Shown: positions 59,430 through 64,000 of the stretch, one piece after another
How positions within the stretch are numbered: the stretch's first letter is position 1
Layout: the number at the start of each line of letters is the position of its first letter
Origin: Welwitschia mirabilis
Lineage: Eukaryota > Gnetophyta > Gnetopsida > Welwitschiales
DNA length: 64,000 bases
Assembly: GCA_051453625.1 (NCBI GenBank)
Contig: JBOZIK010000001.1
Span: 297,975,774 to 298,039,773 of the forward strand
Direction: 5' to 3'
Position numbers and translations under genes: made by a program
Notes under the pieces: model-generated
What the model saw: only the letters and a program-made list of their open reading frames with translations
Told to the model about the DNA's origin: nothing
Database searches by the model: none

Positions 59430-60613
59430 TTAAAATATTAGTGGTAATACAAGATGCATCATTTTCTAATATCATCAGGTCACATCTCTGCTAGTCCAAA
59501 ATTCCTTTCAAACATGTAATGCTTCTCCACAGGAATAATTATCATTGACATATCAGCTAGGTTCTCCTAAGGATGGATTTTATTCACTTGTGAATCCTTG
59601 TGCTCTAATACTTATCAAATGAAGTGATATCAAACCTCTATATACTTCCTCTAGAGTGAAACGTTTCATTAAACATAATACATATCTTTTATTCATAAAC
59701 TTTAAAAACATGTCTAGCTCTATAAGTCTTAGAAGTATTAGTCTCCCACTTAATCACATATGTCCATCTATTCTATAGTACTTTCTTTCAATGTGCAAGT
59801 TCTATTGACTTCCATGCATCATCGAATGCAATGTAAAAATCTCTTCTTCTCAGGCATTTTGCCATTTCTTAACATCAAGACAACTCACATTCTTTTGAAA
59901 AGACTCAAATTTACCCTCTTACTAAATAAAGTATAATATAATAAAGAAGAATAACTTTACATGAACTTCTAATAACTTGTTCATATTTTTTTATTATTGA
60001 ATATATGTTACTAGAAATGGTTTATTAGATTTAATTAGTTAAATAATTTGATTCCCTATTACTTCTAGTCCTTAGTTATGATTTTTCTCACTTCTGTTAA
60101 GATCATTATACACTTGAGGCTAAATCTCTTATGTTTTCTTAAGAGGAGTAGTACAACTTGAAACCTGCATCTCCATGAGAAGTTTCTCTTTCTTACGTTC
60201 TTCTTATCTTATTTTTGTAAATATTACATCCTCATTTTAAAGGACATCTCTACTTTTTGTTATCTTCTTTTCAATAAGATTCCAAAGTATATAACCTTTG
60301 GTATCACTGCTACATATAGAAAAAGAAAATCTCTGTAATCTAGCATCCATCTTTATTCTATTCTCCTTTGGTATTAAATTAAAAGATTCACATCTAAATC
60401 CATTTAGTAACTACATGAAATATTTCTATTACTTTAAAGTATCTTAGCTATCTTACCATTCAAGATTGCACTCTGAGAATTGTTGATTAAATACATATCT
60501 ATATTTATAGCTTTTACCCAAAATTGCTTACTAAGACTATGTTATAATGTCATTCTTCTTACACACTCTATGATAAAATTATTCATTGTTTTAATAACAT
60601 CATTTTCCTATGC
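59430..60613 (-). pseudogene. Ty1/copia pol: integrase end, RT remnant, RNase H end
   Basis: Minus-strand reading from 60613 gives ENDVIKTMNNFIIECVRRM, LSKQFWVKAINIDMYLIN and ILNGKIAKIL (GVAERMNRT...GLSKSFWAEAV...YLIN-x-SP). It continues with KMDARLQRF and SSDTKGYILW, then IEKKITKSRDVL (GYS-DTKGYRLW-P-KKI-SRDV), the integrase C-terminal part. Near 59480-59650, VLEHKDSQVNKIHP, ENLADMSM and PVEKHYMFERNFGLAEM match the RNase H end (EHK-x-I-x-V-x-KI-T-ENLADMLTKPL ... GL). The interval between them is too short for a full RT, and no YVDD motif was seen, so most of RT is deleted. Confidence 0.78.
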
Positions 60614-61631
60614 TACAAAATTCACCTTTTTATAGCTCCAAATTTGAAATGTTTCTCTAACATCAAAATTCAAAGTCCATAATTTTTCAATAAAAACCTT
60701 CAAAAAATTATGTCTTTTATAGTGTAAAGCTAATTTATAATGAAAAATAAGCTTAAATCTTAGTAAATAAAATATTAGATAATAATACAAAGTGGTGTTA
60801 AGCTTTTTAAGTAATAATATATTCAAGACAGTAATCTTAAAAGTTAATAGACTAGATATGAGAAAAAAGAAATATAAATGTTAGCCATAAAAGTATTTAA
60901 CAATATGTAGTCTTTAAAAAAATAAGAAGGAAATAACAAGAGCTTTAAATGTAGAATTGAACTATAGATATTATTACTAAATTTAAATAAAAGGATGAAC
61001 ATCAAGAGCTTAAGTTCTATAAGAAAGGGATGTCTATAATAGAACATAATACATGCTAGCTAAACTTATTAAATTAAAGATTTAAGTAACATTACAAATA
61101 TGAACCTTTTTAAATGAAAATCAAAACTACAAGTTTTAGAAATAGAACAATTTGATATCTCAAAGGTACAATTTTTACAAGTCTATTATAAGTAAATGGT
61201 TGTAAATTTTTGAAACTCAAAGTTAATCACATGATATAACAAGACCACAAGTTAGAATAGTAGACAAATAATCCAATTAATAGTTTTCAAGCATAAGATA
61301 GATAATAAATGTTTTATTTTCATATGACCTCCTTAGAAAGAAATATTAGTCTTTATTATCCATAACTTTATAACCTATTTAACACAAAATAATTTGAAGT
61401 GAGAACTAAAACTCATTACATTCCCTAGTATGGTCTAGACAAGACAAAGATAAAGGTAAAAATAACCTTAAGATACTAGATATATCAAGATAAGATAAGA
61501 AGAAAGTCTCTAAATTATCAAGTATTAGGTTTTCATAAGACTAGAAATAATATTAATCATTTTTATCATATATTTTATCATTGCTTAATTTAAAAATCTA
61601 TGGTTTTAATTTTATCTATTCACTAATGCAT

Positions 61632-61800
61632 TTAATGATATATGGATTTTCATTTCCATTACCTCATTGGGTGATCTATCATTTTATTTTTATATGGTCA
61701 ATTCCACGTTCAGTGATTTATGGGTTTATCAATTTCGTTACCTCATTTGACAATATATGTGTTTCAATATTTTACTATCTTATTTAGTGATCTATGGAAA
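61632..61800. repeat. ~38-bp degenerate tandem repeat
   Basis: GTGATCTATGG-like boxes recur near 61635, 61671, 61713, 61750 and 61787 (steps of 36-42), followed by TTTCATTTCCATTACCTCATT variants. Confidence 0.6.
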
Positions 61801-62445
61801 TCTCATTTCCATAAGAATATTTGGAGTTTTAAAGATATGATAAGAAAGGATAAGATTTACTTTAATGAATTTACTTTTTAAGCATCAAGAATTTTTCAAG
61901 TAATATATTAAAGCAATTTATCCCTTCAAGAAGAAATATTCTAACTTAAAAAAGTAATGGAAACCAAGAAATAAATTTTAACCAAGTAATTAAGATTAAC
62001 AAGTATTAGAAGCTATGTAAAGAGAGCTAATATAGAGCTTGTTTAAAGTGAAATCAATGAACATAAAATAAAAGAGTAATAATTTCATATGTCAGAATTT
62101 AAGATAAATCCTAAATCATACAAAATATGTAAGAATACAACAAAATCATATCTAAAATTCAAAATAATAATGAAATCATGTTAAAGATATAAGAAAACCA
62201 TAAGAATCATATCAGGTATACAAGGTTTAAAAAAACAAAAATCTAAACCATACAAGAGTCAAGAAATAGATAGGACCATGCTGAATATTCAATCTGAGGT
62301 TTTGTAAGCTTTAAGATTACTATTCCCAAGCTCCAAAGACTCTAAGATTCTAAAGACTTCAAATTTCCTAAGCTTTAAGATACAAGGTTATCAAAATCCA
62401 AGACTACAAGATTTTTTCAAAGAACAAGACAAAAGAAAAGGGATT

Positions 62446-62455
62446 CTTATTTATA
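62446..62455 (-). promoter_or_regulatory. LTR TATA box
   Basis: TATAAATAAG on the minus strand, at the same distance from the LTR start as the box at 58073. Confidence 0.4.
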
Positions 62456-63469
62456 ATGAGAAGAAGAAATGAAATAGACAATATGAAGAAATAGATAAGA
62501 TACTATTATCTTTGGGAAAAATGGTTATGATTTCCTATCCTTTATTCATTACTTTACTTGGCCACTAGGTACATTTAACATTTCATCATAATAATAGTAA
62601 ATGATCAAGATGCTAAAAATATTTTACTAATAATAAGTAAATAATAGCTATGAAAAAGATGTCTCCATTATTAACATATTAGTTATATCATTTAAAATTT
62701 CTCGTCATTTTACAAGATAAATATTATGAAGATAAAGAATAGTTATATGACATCTCACTATTTTTAGAAAAGATAAAAATTACTAGTATTTGTTCAAGTA
62801 AGCCATCCAAAGAAAAATGTCAATATTTTGGAAGGATGCCAGTACTTGTAATTATTAAGAAAAAAAATCAAAATGAGACCTTTAGCAAGTGATCTTAATA
62901 GAAATAACAAGACAATATTTTGCCATAGAAGAATATTTGACAAACATGTTAATCACTAATAAAAGAAAATGCAACATCATAATTATGAGTGTTACTTTGG
63001 CATGTACTATTAAGATAAAATGTTAAAACAAGCCAACATAATGCATCTTAATAATTATAGCTATTACAAGAATGTTTTGTATGCACTAGATTCATAAAAT
63101 AATAAAATAAGAAAATATACTAATAATAGTACAAATTCAATAGTTAAACAAGGAAATAAAATAATATTTATATAACCATAACTTTATCCACTAAGTATTA
63201 AATAAATAAGAAAGACTACAATATAATATTATTAATTATAGTAGTTGCAAGAAAATAAAGCCTTTAAAGTAATAATTATAGCATAATAACTTTTGACTAA
63301 TAAAGTAAAAAAATGAATCTCAAATAATAGTATGTTAATAAATAGAGAATAAGTAAAGAATTAAGTAATTAAATCAACTTAGTAGGTCCCACCACATAAA
63401 ATTTTTTATTGATATTTTATTTAACTATTTGGGTTAAATCTTTCAACCTTAAAAAAATTGGACATGACA

Positions 63470-63985
63470 TATTATATATGAAGAATAGTCTTGACTTTAT
63501 AAACTTAATTGTCCTTGTAAAATTCATCAAACTTTATAGAACAATACTAATCACCATTATTAGTCTACAAGATCTAAAAATATATTTTTACTTTCTTACT
63601 TATTGTATCCTTAAATATCTTACTTACATCAAATATTTTATCTTTAGAAATATCATATAACCAACATTGTTTATAGTAATCATTTATAAAAGTAACACAA
63701 TAAGTAGTTCCACAAAGATATCTAACATCTACTTAGTCAAATCAAAATATGATAATTCTAATACTTTACTTCTCCTATGATTTTTATTCCTTTTAAAATT
63801 AGCTCTATGTTTCTATCCAATTATATAATGATTATAAAACCCAAGAAACTAATTCTTAAAATTTTAAATAATATTTATGTCCTATAACACTTTTATGTCA
63901 TGCTTGTTTAAAATATCCTAGATAGCTATGTCAAATCTTCATGTCTACATTTTTATTGATTCTTGTAATAGTACTTTTTATAGCA
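63470..63985 (-). pseudogene. Ty1/copia pol: pre-integrase and integrase N-terminal part
   Basis: Minus-strand reading near 63913-63939 gives KI-stop-HSYLGY, the WH-x-RLGH motif of the GAG-pre-integrase domain with Trp read as TGA. It continues with FKRNKNHRRSKVLELSYFDL (C-x-GK-x-x-R-x-F ... RSK-x-LELVH-D-CGPM), then RYLCGTTYCVTFINDYYKQC and an SKDKIFDVSKIFKD segment. These match RY-x-x-TFIDDYSR ... L-K-KSE-F-x-FK-F of the integrase core. TNNGD matches the TDNGGE catalytic motif. It is cut at the TPQQN position by the LTR. The 5' rest lies beyond the window's right edge. Confidence 0.8.
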
Positions 63986-64000
63986 TTAGTATCTTATGAT

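Larger units (their letters stand above)
60614..63469 (-). mobile_element. Probable solo LTR inserted in copia integrase
   Basis: Copia integrase reading stops at 63470 and resumes at 60613. The right edge TTGGACATGACA (63458-63469) resembles the GGGATGTGACA terminus of the other gypsy LTRs. A TATAAATAAG box at 62446-62455 (minus) is 1.0 kb inside, exactly as in the LTR at 55383-59088, with similar surrounding text (GGCCAC-AGG near 62560; AAGACTTCAA near 62350). Flanks TATGC (60609-60613) and TATTA (63470-63474) match in three of five bases. It has no coding. Length is 2.86 kb. Confidence 0.5.

Overview
The window is AT-rich, intergenic plant DNA, most likely from a dicot. It is built almost entirely of old, nested LTR retrotransposons. 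No intact host gene, tRNA, rRNA or CRISPR array was recognised. The plant assignment rests on the element families seen: Ty3/gypsy elements of chromovirus type (Tekay/Del-like and CRM/Reina-like), an Athila/Tat-like gag, and Ty1/copia elements, several with initiator-Met-tRNA primer sites (TGGTATCAGAGC type). I cannot name the species. Every recognised coding region is a pseudogene with stops and frameshifts. Many stops sit where the family has Trp or Gln, as expected from deamination of methylated C.

Layout. 1-6.2 kb: a minus-strand Ty3/gypsy element, with gag at about 0.4-0.6 kb, a primer site at 1.80 kb and a probable long 5' LTR at 1.81-6.18 kb. 6.6-9.5 kb: the integrase/chromodomain end of a plus-strand Tekay-like element and probably its 3' LTR. 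10-20.3 kb: a series of partial, overlapping plus-strand copies of one CRM/Reina-like element (gag, zinc knuckle, protease, RT, RNase H, integrase) joined by 100-N gaps. 20.3-26.9 kb: nothing recognised. 26.9-38.4 kb: a minus-strand Ty1/copia (Sirevirus-like) composite arranged, in minus-strand order, internal fragment-LTR-internal-LTR, with tandem repeats in both LTRs. 38.9-48.8 kb: a structurally complete 9.85-kb plus-strand Ty3/gypsy element with two ~0.41-kb LTRs, a near-matching 5-bp target duplication, an antisense coding-like region and a 20-bp repeat array. It sits inside a minus-strand Athila-like gag whose frame resumes across the element. 48.9-55.2 kb: nothing firm. 55.2-59.1 kb: a long minus-strand gypsy LTR with a triplicated primer-site repeat. 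59.1-64 kb: a minus-strand Ty1/copia pol split inside its integrase by a probable 2.86-kb solo LTR of the same gypsy LTR family.

Assembly. There are 33 runs of N. Nineteen are exactly 100 N (unknown size), and at least nine of these have the sequence on one side repeated, with small differences, on the other. That looks like unmerged haplotypes or repeat copies at contig ends, so copy number and order near gaps should not be taken literally.

The elements do not form a working gene system. Their relationship is chronological: older copia and Athila-like elements were interrupted by younger gypsy insertions, and all then decayed.
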